DNA of 64,000 nucleotides. It comes from JAWKTM01 sp041399085 (GTDB taxonomy: Bacteria; Planctomycetota; Planctomycetia; Pirellulales; Pirellulaceae). Numbering within the stretch: position 1 is the stretch's first letter; every line of letters starts with the position of its first letter. The translations under genes were made by a program, and so were the position numbers. Location of the stretch: positions 1-64,000 of the forward strand of contig JAWKTM010000035.1 in assembly GCA_041399085.1 (NCBI GenBank), given 5' to 3'. Below the pieces are notes generated by a model. That model searched no databases. It was not told the origin of the DNA and saw only the letters and a list, made by a program, of their open reading frames with translations. Shown in pieces: positions 45,862 to 54,030 of this stretch.

Positions 45862-47862
45862 TTACGGTATCTGCTCGTCGCGCATCCAGGCACGCAGTTC
45901 CGCGAGCTCGCGCACGAAGCCGCCCGAGAGAATCGGAAAGCGACACCAAGTTTTGGGATCCAGATTCTCGTCGTCCAAATGAAACGACGGCGCATAACGC
46001 TCGCGTTTCCATTGGTTGCGCGACCAGAGTTTGAAGAACCGTTCGATCCACTGCGCCAGTTGCTCGGGTGGCGCGGCGTCCGGTTCCGCTCGCAGCCGCT
46101 GGTAGACTTCCAACGGCGTCAGCTTATCGCGAATGGCCGCTCGTTCGATCGCATCGAGTACGTCATAGGGCATCAAATCGGCTTCGTCGGTTTGGCTGGC
46201 CGCCGGCGGCCGCAATTCGGCCGTGGGTGGCAAGGCATTGATAAGACCGAGCGACGGCAGTGGACCATGTTCTTCGGGCCCGGTCGTTTCCATCCATCGA
46301 AGCCAGCGGCGTAAAAACGCTTTGTCGATCCCGGCGATCGGCGACAGCCCGCCGCTAGTATCGCCATCCATCGTGGCGTATCCGACGGCCGCCTCCGAGC
46401 GATTGCTGGTCGACAACAACAACGCGGATCGCAAATTGGCCAACATCCAAACGCTGGGGGATCGCACGCGGGCCTGGATGTTTTGTAAGGCGATGTCGTC
46501 TTGCTTCCAATCGAGCGGCCGGCCAATCGCGGACTCGATCAACTGGCAATAGCCGCGAAACAGTGGGTCGACGTCCAAAAGCAGGAACTCCGCGCCCAGT
46601 GATTCCGCCACGCCACGGGCCGCCTCGCGCGTTTTTTCGCCGCTGTTCGAAGTGGCTTGGTAAACGCACAGCAACAACCGCCGCGCGATCGCTCGCTGAT
46701 CGTTGGCGTCATCCCACGGTCCGGCGTGAGCCAGCTTTTCCAGGAATCCGTCGCGTCCGAGCTGCGAGACGCCGAGCGAAACCAACAGTGCACACAGGGT
46801 TGAAACGGCAGCGGAATCGGCGCCGCCGCTGAGCGACACGACGAATCCGCGCGAGCGGCTCTTCCGCATATAGTCGAACAACGCCAGCGACACGGCTCGC
46901 GCGAACTCTTCCTCTTTTACCGTCGAACCGGCTTCCCATGCCGCCGTGGTCAAATTCGCCGGTTCGGGAGCGATGACGGGGAAGTCAAACGCTCGCCGGA
47001 CCACATCGGGCTGCTCGCGAAGAATCTGCGGCACATAGCTGCTGGTCCGAGCCCGGCTCATCCGCGTGGCATCGATGTCGATTACGGCCGTTGTGAGATG
47101 AAAATCGGCAAATGAAAACCGCGGCCCAGTCGCCAACATTCGGCCGTCCGCCGCGATCATCGCGTCGCCGTCGTAAATCGCTCGACCGGCTTCGTTGCCC
47201 AAGAGATTCGCGTACACATAGCTGACGTGAAACGCGCGGGAGCCTTCGAGCACGAAACGCTTGCGGATCTCGTGTTTGCCGAACGCGAAATGGCTGGCGC
47301 TGGGATTCAACAGCACATCGACGCCGCGCCGAGCGAACTCCGCCCCCGGGCGACTGCCGACCCAAGCGTCCTCGCAGATTTCAAACCCGATTCGCACGCC
47401 GCCAATGTCGAACATCAGGTCGCCCAACGGATAGGCCGAGCCGCCGACTTCCACGGTCGCTTGCAGATCGTTCGGCCACGGTTTGAACCATCGCGGTTCG
47501 TAATGGATTCCGTCGCCCGCCAAGTTCTGCTTGCCAACAAAGCCCATAATCTGGCCGTCGGCGATCAAGCACGATGTGTTGAACACCGCTCCGCCTTGCA
47601 TCACCGGCAAGCCGACCGAAACGATCAGCCCCGCGGTTTCCGGGACGATCTCCAATAGCACGCGTTCGGCCAACTGATGGACACCGGGCGAATGAAAAGC
47701 GTCCTCGCAGCCGTAGCCGGTAATGCACAACTCGGGCAAGCACAACAGCGACACGCCTTGCCGCCGAGCGGTTTGGATCGCCGCCAGGATGTTTCGCTTA
47801 TTCCCGTCCCAGTCCAACGCGGTCTGGTTCAATACCGCGGCGGCGACCTTCACCAATTTCAT
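45862..47862 (-). CDS. nadE: Glutamine-dependent NAD+ synthetase
   Basis: 666 residues from ATG 47862 (an upstream in-frame start at 47928 lacks homology). The N-terminal nitrilase/glutaminase domain has the triad Glu44 (CLPELCITGYG), Lys111 (VGKQNLAGDG) and Cys163 (FEICEDAW). The C-terminal synthetase domain has the PP-loop SLSGGADSAAVS and LLLSTSNRSEAAVGYATMDGDTSGG. Converts deamido-NAD+ to NAD+ with ammonia from glutamine, ATP dependent, in the cytoplasm. Length is normal for the two-domain form. Confidence 0.95.
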   Translation of the reverse strand: MKLVKVAAAVLNQTALDWDGNKRNILAAIQTARRQGVSLLCLPELCITGYGCEDAFHSPGVHQLAERVLLEIVPETAGLIVSVGLPVMQGGAVFNTSCLIADGQIMGFVGKQNLAGDGIHYEPRWFKPWPNDLQATVEVGGSAYPLGDLMFDIGGVRIGFEICEDAWVGSRPGAEFARRGVDVLLNPSASHFAFGKHEIRKRFVLEGSRAFHVSYVYANLLGNEAGRAIYDGDAMIAADGRMLATGPRFSFADFHLTTAVIDIDATRMSRARTSSYVPQILREQPDVVRRAFDFPVIAPEPANLTTAAWEAGSTVKEEEFARAVSLALFDYMRKSRSRGFVVSLSGGADSAAVSTLCALLVSLGVSQLGRDGFLEKLAHAGPWDDANDQRAIARRLLLCVYQATSNSGEKTREAARGVAESLGAEFLLLDVDPLFRGYCQLIESAIGRPLDWKQDDIALQNIQARVRSPSVWMLANLRSALLLSTSNRSEAAVGYATMDGDTSGGLSPIAGIDKAFLRRWLRWMETTGPEEHGPLPSLGLINALPPTAELRPPAASQTDEADLMPYDVLDAIERAAIRDKLTPLEVYQRLRAEPDAAPPEQLAQWIERFFKLWSRNQWKRERYAPSFHLDDENLDPKTWCRFPILSGGFVRELAELRAWMRDEQIP

Positions 47863-48259
47863 GCGAACGATTCCTGCGGGCAAAGTTGGAGAATTGCCAA
47901 ATGAAACACCGCCCCCGCCAGAATGCAAACGCCGGGACGATGGCTACCCATCTTAGCCGTGCGAGGGAAATTGCGAACAAGGGTGTAGTTGGCGTCGTCC
48001 AACAGAAAATGATCGCTTGATCTGGATGGACGGTGGGAATTGCTATTCGCGCAACCGTTTGGCGGGCGAAAAACGCCAAGTCGGGCGCGGAAGCCGCTGA
48101 ATCCTGGCCACGAGGCAACGGCTAAATGGCGGCCTCGGACTTTTTTCGCGTGGGTGCGTCTGGGGTTGAAGATGCAGACGGTAGTGTGATATTTCATTTG
48201 CGACACCCAGTAAAGTGTGATAAACTTCGGTGTCGTAGCCGATATCCACGAGGTGCCGC
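47863..48259. other. Intergenic region upstream of the toxin-antitoxin pair
   Basis: 397 bp between nadE (minus) and the toxin gene (plus). The right part, from about 48180, is more AT-rich and holds the repeats listed separately. No gene seen. Confidence 0.4.
48183..48235 (+). promoter_or_regulatory. Candidate operator of the toxin-antitoxin operon
   Basis: Two direct repeats AGTGTGATA at 48183-48191 and 48214-48222, overlapped by the inverted pair CGACACC (48201-48207) and GGTGTCG (48229-48235). The toxin gene starts 25 bp later. Such repeats suit autorepression by the HTH antitoxin; binding is inferred. Confidence 0.4.
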
Positions 48260-48670
48260 GTGTCCAATTTGTTCGGAAGCTACTACGTCAAGCCAACAGC
48301 GACCGCTTGTCGACAAGCGATGGCATTGTGCAACAACAGCATGCGTGACTTTCAACTCTTGCGTCGGCACGCGCTTAATTTGGCTTTTTGGCCGAGCGAA
48401 GCGGATTTGGACTGGTGTTGGATTAAATCGTTAGAGGCGAAGCGCGTTGGTGAGTTGCGAGTCCATGAAGTAGTTGCTCAACACAACAACATACGCATCA
48501 TCTTCTTCAAGTCCAATAAGATTTTGCCTTCCGAGCCGTTACCCAGAATTTGGACACTCACTGTTTTTCAGAAGAAGCGAGACGACTTTAGCGGCAAGGA
48601 GATCGCTGCTTTTCGAGTAATGCGGGACATTGTCGTCAAGCGGTGGTATGCGGGTATCGCAGGGGCATGA
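48260..48670 (+). CDS. RelE/HigB-like toxin
   Basis: 136 residues from GTG 48260 (CGAGG seven bases upstream). Core ELRVHEVVAQHNNIRIIFFKS, then IWTLTVFQKKRDDFSGKEIAAFRVMRDIVVKRW, matches HigB/Gp49-type RelE folds, in which a basic C-terminal helix cleaves mRNA on the ribosome. It precedes its likely antitoxin by 55 bp, toxin first as in higBA. Codon use is more AT-rich than the neighbours, suggesting transfer. Confidence 0.78.
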   Translation: MSNLFGSYYVKPTATACRQAMALCNNSMRDFQLLRRHALNLAFWPSEADLDWCWIKSLEAKRVGELRVHEVVAQHNNIRIIFFKSNKILPSEPLPRIWTLTVFQKKRDDFSGKEIAAFRVMRDIVVKRWYAGIAGA

Positions 48671-48725
48671 TAGGGCTAATAAGTCCAACTCTCGCCGTAT
48701 TAAATATATTTAGGAGTAGCAGGCG

Positions 48726-49232
48726 ATGACCATACTTGTTGAGAATAATTCTGACACTCGTGGAGATAAGACGGCGGGTCTCGAAGCCGTTCGTTTTCTG
48801 CAAGCATTCGTTGAATGTGGCGCCGATGTTCAAGAACTTGTGTTGGAAATGGCTGCAATTGTGTCTGACGATTCGTCGACTGAGGATGAACGTCTTCTCG
48901 CCCTCGATGCCATGACCGAGGCATTGTTTCCAGGGACTGCCGCGGATGTGATTGAACTTCACAAGAAGTGTGTTCACACTTCTACTGCCGTCGAGGCCGC
49001 GAAGGAAATTGAAACTGAGGAACGAACATTTGCGGACAGAATTCGCGACCTCATGGACGAGAAGGGCGTCACGCAACAAGATCTCGCTACTGCTGCCGGA
49101 ATTGGACAACCAGCGGTTTCTAATATTTTGAATCGCCAGTGTCGGCCTCAAGGCAGGACCGTCCAGAAGTTCGCCGAAGCACTGGGGGTCGAACCGACGG
49201 ACCTATGGCCGAGCTATCGACATATCGACTAG
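48726..49232 (+). CDS. XRE-family antitoxin (HigA-like)
   Basis: 168 residues. The N-terminal ~95 residues are acidic and helical (AFVECGADVQELVLEMAAIV; DDSSTEDERLLALDAMTEAL). The C-terminal Cro/CI-type helix-turn-helix is FADRIRDLMDEKGVTQQDLATAAGIGQPAVSNILN followed by a second helix pair (TVQKFAEALGVEPTDLW). Likely neutralises the toxin and represses the operon. TAGGAG lies upstream. Confidence 0.8.
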   Translation: MTILVENNSDTRGDKTAGLEAVRFLQAFVECGADVQELVLEMAAIVSDDSSTEDERLLALDAMTEALFPGTAADVIELHKKCVHTSTAVEAAKEIETEERTFADRIRDLMDEKGVTQQDLATAAGIGQPAVSNILNRQCRPQGRTVQKFAEALGVEPTDLWPSYRHID

Positions 49233-49410
49233 CCGGGGCGACGTTCCGCCGCCTGAGTTAAAAAATTCGACCGGCTGAGCTTCACGCGGCTTGCCGTCGT
49301 TGGCCGCTAAGAGGGATTCGCTTCGGAATCGCATTCGCTGGGAATCGCAGCCCCAAGATGAGCTAGCGGGTGCGGTAGAGCTGGCTGGGGTTCGAGGCGG
49401 CGGGGAGAAG

Positions 49411-49483
49411 TGGTCAGGGCCGGGATCGAACCGGCGACACCAGGATTTTCAGTCCTGTGCTCTACCAACTGAGCTACCTGACC
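49411..49483 (-). tRNA. tRNA-Phe (GAA)
   Basis: Full cloverleaf on the minus strand: acceptor GGTCAGG/CCTGACC, D arm with AGCTCAGTTGGTAGAGC, anticodon stem CAGGA/TCCTG around loop CTGAAAA (anticodon GAA), T arm with GGTTCGATCC. The discriminator is A and CCA is not encoded. Confidence 0.97.
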
Positions 49484-49779
49484 AGCGTTGAATCCTCAAC
49501 GAGAGAGCCATGTTACGAAGCGGCTGGGAAGCTGTCAATCGACCGTGGTTCGCTCGAAAATCGGTGAGGCGTTTGTTGCGAGGCGACTCCGCAGCGAACG
49601 AGCGTTTCTTTCGGCACGATGGTTGCGTTTCTTCAATGGAAAAGCAAACAACTGTCATTTTGGCAGAAGCAAGGCGCCGAACTTGGAACAACGGCACTTG
49701 CTTACACAGCTTGGCTCAGTCCATTGGATGACCAGTGCATTGGATGGTCAGTGCCGTGGATCCGAAGAGGGTGGCAATC

Positions 49780-50331
49780 ATGAATTCGTTACAAGGTTCT
49801 CTGTTAGTCGCGTCTCCGCATCTGAAGGACTCGCCCTTCAGTCGCTCGGTCGTGTTCTTGGTGCGTCACGACGAACAAGGGGCGTTTGGCGTGGTGTTGA
49901 ATCGTCCGGTTCGCGGAGCCATTCGAGAATCGTTGTCGCCCGAAGTGACCGGCGCGGCGGATTGCGACGTGCAGGTCAAGTTCGGCGGGCCGGTAATGAA
50001 TTCGATTGTGGCGCTCGAGCAGCAGGCCACGAACGTCGCGGCTTGCACGGAACCGGCGGCTTGCGAGGCGGCTTTGCGGCGGGCTTTTCAATCGACGCCG
50101 TCCACACCCAGTCGTGCGGTCCGCATCTTTATCGGCCATGCGGGTTGGCAGGCCGGGCAGTTAGAGTCGGAGTTGGCTCAGGGCGTGTGGATGACGACCA
50201 CGGCCACGCCGGCTCATGTTTTCGGCGACGACGAACAACTGTGGGCCTCGACGGTGAGGGAAATTGGCCGATCGGTGTTGCGCGAGAGTCTGGGCATCGC
50301 TCGCTTCCCGGCGGATCCAACTGTGAATTGA
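49780..50331 (+). CDS. YqgE/AlgH family protein (UPF0301)
   Basis: 183 residues from ATG 49780 with GAGGG upstream. Family signatures: LQGSLLVASPHLKDSPFSRSVVFLVRHDEQGAFGVVLNRP near the N-terminus and RIFIGHAGWQAGQLESELAQGVWM in the second half. Cytoplasmic, function not established. Confidence 0.9.
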   Translation: MNSLQGSLLVASPHLKDSPFSRSVVFLVRHDEQGAFGVVLNRPVRGAIRESLSPEVTGAADCDVQVKFGGPVMNSIVALEQQATNVAACTEPAACEAALRRAFQSTPSTPSRAVRIFIGHAGWQAGQLESELAQGVWMTTTATPAHVFGDDEQLWASTVREIGRSVLRESLGIARFPADPTVN

Positions 50332-50455
50332 GGTTTCTGGGATGGTGAGTGGATTTGGGCGTGGCTTGGTGTGCCGTTTTTCCTGCGGGAATTGCGTGGA
50401 ATAAGAAAGGGAGCGGGATGGCGGGGCTGGCTGGAAGAGGGAATGGGGAGAGAAA

Positions 50456-50528
50456 GCGGGGATGAATCCCCGCAGTCCCAAAGAGGATAAATCCCCGCAG
50501 GCCCAAAAGATTGAATCCCCGCAGTCCC
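50456..50528. repeat. Three short direct repeats with a palindrome
   Basis: GAATCCCCGCAGTCCC at 50464-50479, AAATCCCCGCAGGCCC at 50489-50504 and GAATCCCCGCAGTCCC at 50513-50528, about 25 bp apart. GCGGGGAT-GA-ATCCCCGC (50456-50473) is an 8-bp inverted repeat over the first copy. Intergenic, between convergent genes. Confidence 0.75.
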
Positions 50529-50546
50529 GAATAAGAATGGCGGCGG

Positions 50547-51521
50547 TTAGGTCCGCCAGACTCGCAGGTCGTGGCTGCCGTCGGGGCGGGCGAGTTCGTA
50601 ATAGATGAACCGCGAATCGCCGAAGTCTAGGACGTCGAAATACCGCAGAGCGGATGGGCCGTGCGCGGGTTGCATCAGCGGCCCGGCTTCGGTGACTCGA
50701 TGAAACGTCCGCAGGTCAGAGCTGTAAGCCAAGCCAACGCGTTCCTCGTAGTTCTCGCTGACGTCGGCCGATCCATCGTAGAGAGCCAGCCATAGTCCGT
50801 CGGCTCGAAAGACGCAGCCGATTCGGGCACAGTAACGATCCCAACCCTCGCGGCTCGGTTCCATCACGGTGCCTTGCCAACACCAATTCAGTCCGTCCTC
50901 GCTGGTGGCCAAACCGGTTCGCGATCGAATCAGGCCCGTGTTGTAGGCGTCGTGCGTGCCGTGCAGCGCATTGGCTTCGGCGTCCGCCGCGACCGCCGTC
51001 GCAAAGCTAACGATCATGTGGTACTGGCCGGCGACTTGGAACAGAAACGGATCCTTCACGCCGTCCGCGTCGATATCGGCGGCCGTCAAAATCGGGCGGC
51101 AGTTTCGCAAATCGAACTTGTCCGGCGAGGCAGCTTCACAAACATCAATCCGCCAGCGACCGTCGGCCGGGTCGACGTAGCTGACATACAGGGCCCAACG
51201 ATCCGGGCCCAGTCGTCGCAAACCGCAGCGTTCGATGCTGGTCGTGCTGAGTTGATCTTTCGTGCCGCTCCAGATCTCTTCAAATTGGACGCCGTCGGAG
51301 CCGCGCAGCAGATGGATTTCCGCGCCGCGGTCGGGCTGCACGCCGCGCGGGCGGCGGACTCGGTAGATCAAATAGAACGATCCGTCCGTCGCGTCATACA
51401 TGGCTCCGGGCGCTCCGACCCAATAGCCCGATCCGGCGGCGGGCGGCGAGCAAATGACGGTGCCTTGTTCGGCGGGAAAGCGGCTAAACTGGCCCCAATG
51501 TTGCGGATCGCGACGTGTCAC
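50547..51521 (-). CDS. Glycosidase-like five-blade propeller protein (GH43/GH32/GH130 fold)
   Basis: 324 residues from GTG 51521, with AGGAG upstream. Blade-like repeats: GAPGAMYDATDGSFYLIYRVRR, YVSYVDPADGRWRI, DADGVKDPFLFQVAGQYHMIVS, GLWLALYDGSADV, and a final RYFDVLDFGDSRFIYYELARPDGSHDL. Asp and Glu residues sit where GH43-type enzymes carry catalytic acids, but I cannot fix them. No signal peptide, so probably intracellular or acting on imported sugars. Family assignment is tentative. Confidence 0.6.
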   Translation of the reverse strand: MTRRDPQHWGQFSRFPAEQGTVICSPPAAGSGYWVGAPGAMYDATDGSFYLIYRVRRPRGVQPDRGAEIHLLRGSDGVQFEEIWSGTKDQLSTTSIERCGLRRLGPDRWALYVSYVDPADGRWRIDVCEAASPDKFDLRNCRPILTAADIDADGVKDPFLFQVAGQYHMIVSFATAVAADAEANALHGTHDAYNTGLIRSRTGLATSEDGLNWCWQGTVMEPSREGWDRYCARIGCVFRADGLWLALYDGSADVSENYEERVGLAYSSDLRTFHRVTEAGPLMQPAHGPSALRYFDVLDFGDSRFIYYELARPDGSHDLRVWRT

Positions 51522-51647
51522 TCTGATAAACTCCTGCGAAAACAAGTGCGTTTTGATCGTCAACTGTTTTAAGTCGCCGATCCGATTTGGGCAACGCGGG
51601 CGGGGCCGGGCAGACGTGATTCGCGGGCTAAGGAACGAGGCCAATAA

Positions 51648-52184
51648 ATGACCATTGTGTGGGCCATTCTGTTGTTGCTGACCGCTGTGATTGGTTGGGT
51701 GCTGACGCTGTTCGGCGCGCCGGGCAATTGGATCAGCGTCGTGGCCGTGGCGATTTACGCTTGGCTGATGCCGAACGAATTGCGAGTGTCGATTGGTTGG
51801 CCGATTGTCGTGGGAACATTGTTGCTGGCGATTTTGGGCGAGGTGCTGGAGTTCGCGGCCGGCGCCTTAGGCGTGGCGAAGACCGGCGGCACTTGGCGCG
51901 GCGGGGCTTTGGCGATCGTCGGTTCGCTGATTGGCGGCGTCGTGGGGATGTTCGTCGGACTGCCCATTCCGTTGATCGGTTCCGTCGTGGCGATCCTGTT
52001 GTTCGCCAGCGTCGGAGCATTGGGCGGCGCGATGCTGGGCGAAGTCTGGGCCGGCCGAACTTGGGAAGAAAGTTGGCCCGTGGGTCATGCCGCATTTTGG
52101 GGTCGATTGTTTGGTACGCTGGGCAAAATCATGGCGGGCAGCGTGATTGTGGCGTTGATCGCGATGGGATTGTTGCTGAAGTAG
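51648..52184 (+). CDS. DUF456 family membrane protein
   Basis: 178 residues, four or more hydrophobic segments (TIVWAILLLLTAVIGWVLTLF, PIVVGTLLLAILGEVLEF, GGALAIVGSLIGGVVGMFVG, VVAILLFASVGALGGAMLGE). The Gly-rich alternation PGNWI...GEVLEFAAGALG is the DUF456 signature. Integral inner-membrane protein, function unknown. Divergent from the propeller gene. Confidence 0.88.
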   Translation: MTIVWAILLLLTAVIGWVLTLFGAPGNWISVVAVAIYAWLMPNELRVSIGWPIVVGTLLLAILGEVLEFAAGALGVAKTGGTWRGGALAIVGSLIGGVVGMFVGLPIPLIGSVVAILLFASVGALGGAMLGEVWAGRTWEESWPVGHAAFWGRLFGTLGKIMAGSVIVALIAMGLLLK

Positions 52185-52257
52185 GCGTCGACAGTCGTGC
52201 TCATACGCAACGGTCGTCGCGACTTGTTCCTCCCCCAGAAAAACTCGGAGAAATCAG

Positions 52258-53857
52258 ATGTCGACAAGATTTGGATGCGGTTCGACTTGCTCAAGAAGTT
52301 TGATCGTGCGAGCCAGTTTGGCGATGGCAATGTTCGGCTTGATGTGGTTGCCGACGCTGGTTCGGGCCGAGCTTACTCTGCCCGCGGTGTTCAGCGACCA
52401 CATGGTGTTGCAGCGCGACAAGCCGGTGAAGATTTGGGGCTGGGCGACTGCCGGGAAGGAAGTGACTGGCCGATTCGCTTCCCAACAATTCGCTACCGAA
52501 GCCGATGCCGAAGGCCGCTGGACGGCGATCCTTGAACCGATGAAAGCCGGCGGGCCGTTCAGCTTGACGGTCGCAGGCGATGGCTCGACGGCGAAGGTCG
52601 AGGACGTTTACGTCGGCGAAGTCTGGCTCTGCTCGGGCCAATCCAACATGGCGATGACCGTGAACCGGGCGGCGAATTTCGAGCAGGAAGCGGCGGCGGC
52701 CAAGTTTCCGCAGATCCGCATGTTCAAGGAATCGTCGGCTCACGCGACCGAGCCGCAAGAGAAGCCGGCCGGATCGTGGACCGTGTGTTCGCCGGAAACG
52801 GTCGCCGGCTTTTCCGCCACGGCCTACTTCTTCGGCCGCGAATTGCACCAGGAACTGGGAGTGCCCGTCGGGTTGGTGAATTCGTCGGTCGGCGGCACTT
52901 CGATCGAATCGTGGACCAGCATGCCGGCTCAAGTGAACGCGCCCGGCGTCCAGCCGCGATTGCAAGCGTGGCGATCCGACGATGAGGCATTCGACGCAGA
53001 CGCGGCACAAGCTCGATATGAACAAGCATTGAAAGCCTGGGAGAAGCGTCGCGACGCGGCCAAGGCGGCCGGAACGCCAATCCCACGCCGGCCGGCCCAG
53101 CCGACCCAACCGCGCCAGGATCGCAACTATCCGTCGAACTTGTTCAACGGCAAGATCAACCCGTTGGTTGGCTACACGATTCGCGCGCGATTTGGTATCA
53201 AGGCGAGAACAACGCGGGACGCGGCTACGCTCATGTTTACGAGCGCAGCTTCGCACGCTGATCGGCGATTGGCGAACGCGCTGGGGACAAGGCGATTTTC
53301 CGTTCGCTTGGGTTCAGTTGCCGAATTTCCGAGCCGAGCAGCGCGAGCCGAGCGAGACGAGCGGCTGGGTGTTGGTGCAGGAAGCGATGCTGAAGACGTT
53401 GGCTGTGCCACACACGGGAATGGCGATCACGATCGACATCGGCGAAGCGAACGATATCCATCCGCGCAACAAGCAGGACGTCGGCAAACGGTTGGCGTTG
53501 TGGGCGTTGCACGATGTGTATGAAAAGGATGTTGTGGCCAGCGGGCCGGTATTCAAGTCGGCTCGCCGCGACGGAAATCAGATGGTCATCGAATTCGATC
53601 ACGTGGGCGAAGGGCTGAAGTCGCGCGAGTCGGAACTGACTGGCTTCGCGATCGCGGGCAAGGATCGCGAGTTTCATTGGGCGGAAGCCAAAATCGACGG
53701 CCCGAATCGCGTGATTGTGTCGAGCCCGTCGGTGCCCGAACCGGCTGCGGTGCGATACGCCTGGGCGGCGAATCCGCGGGCCAGTTTGTTTAATTCGGCC
53801 GACTTGCCGGCCTCGCCGTTTCGCACGGATGACTGGGACGAAACGGGGCGGCAGTAG
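52258..53857 (+). pseudogene. Sialate O-acetylesterase (SGNH), frame broken twice
   Basis: About 533 residues when repaired. ATG 52258 with GGAGA upstream; signal peptide (LAMAMFGLMWLPTLVRA). N-terminal PAVFSDHMVLQRDKPVKIWG is the family start; SGNH block I is GEVWLCSGQSNMAM, then GGTSIESWTS. Near 53185 one base is missing (restoring AIWYQGENNAGRGYAHVYE, block with the conserved Gln/Glu/Asn) and a second near 53254 (restoring TLIGDWRTRWGQGDFPFAWVQLPN). The C-terminal AITIDIGEANDIHPRNKQDVGKRLA holds the catalytic Asp-His. Removes acetyl groups from sialic acids or related glycans outside the cytoplasm. Confidence 0.85.
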
Positions 53858-54030
53858 GCTGCGACGCCGAATCGGCACGTTGGCGTTCGGGCATGTGAAG
53901 TGGGAGAATGCGGGAAACAACGGGCCGGCAAGGTTTGGCTTTGTTTACGCGATGGGTAAAATAGAACTCGCCGGTCCGACCGGTTCTCCCGCCTAATTTT
54001 CCCGCCCGATTCACCAACGCTTGGTTCCGC

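Noticed and set aside
49291..49491. Plus-strand ORF over the tRNA
   Set aside because: Its C-terminus is the antisense reading of tRNA-Phe, a common false call.
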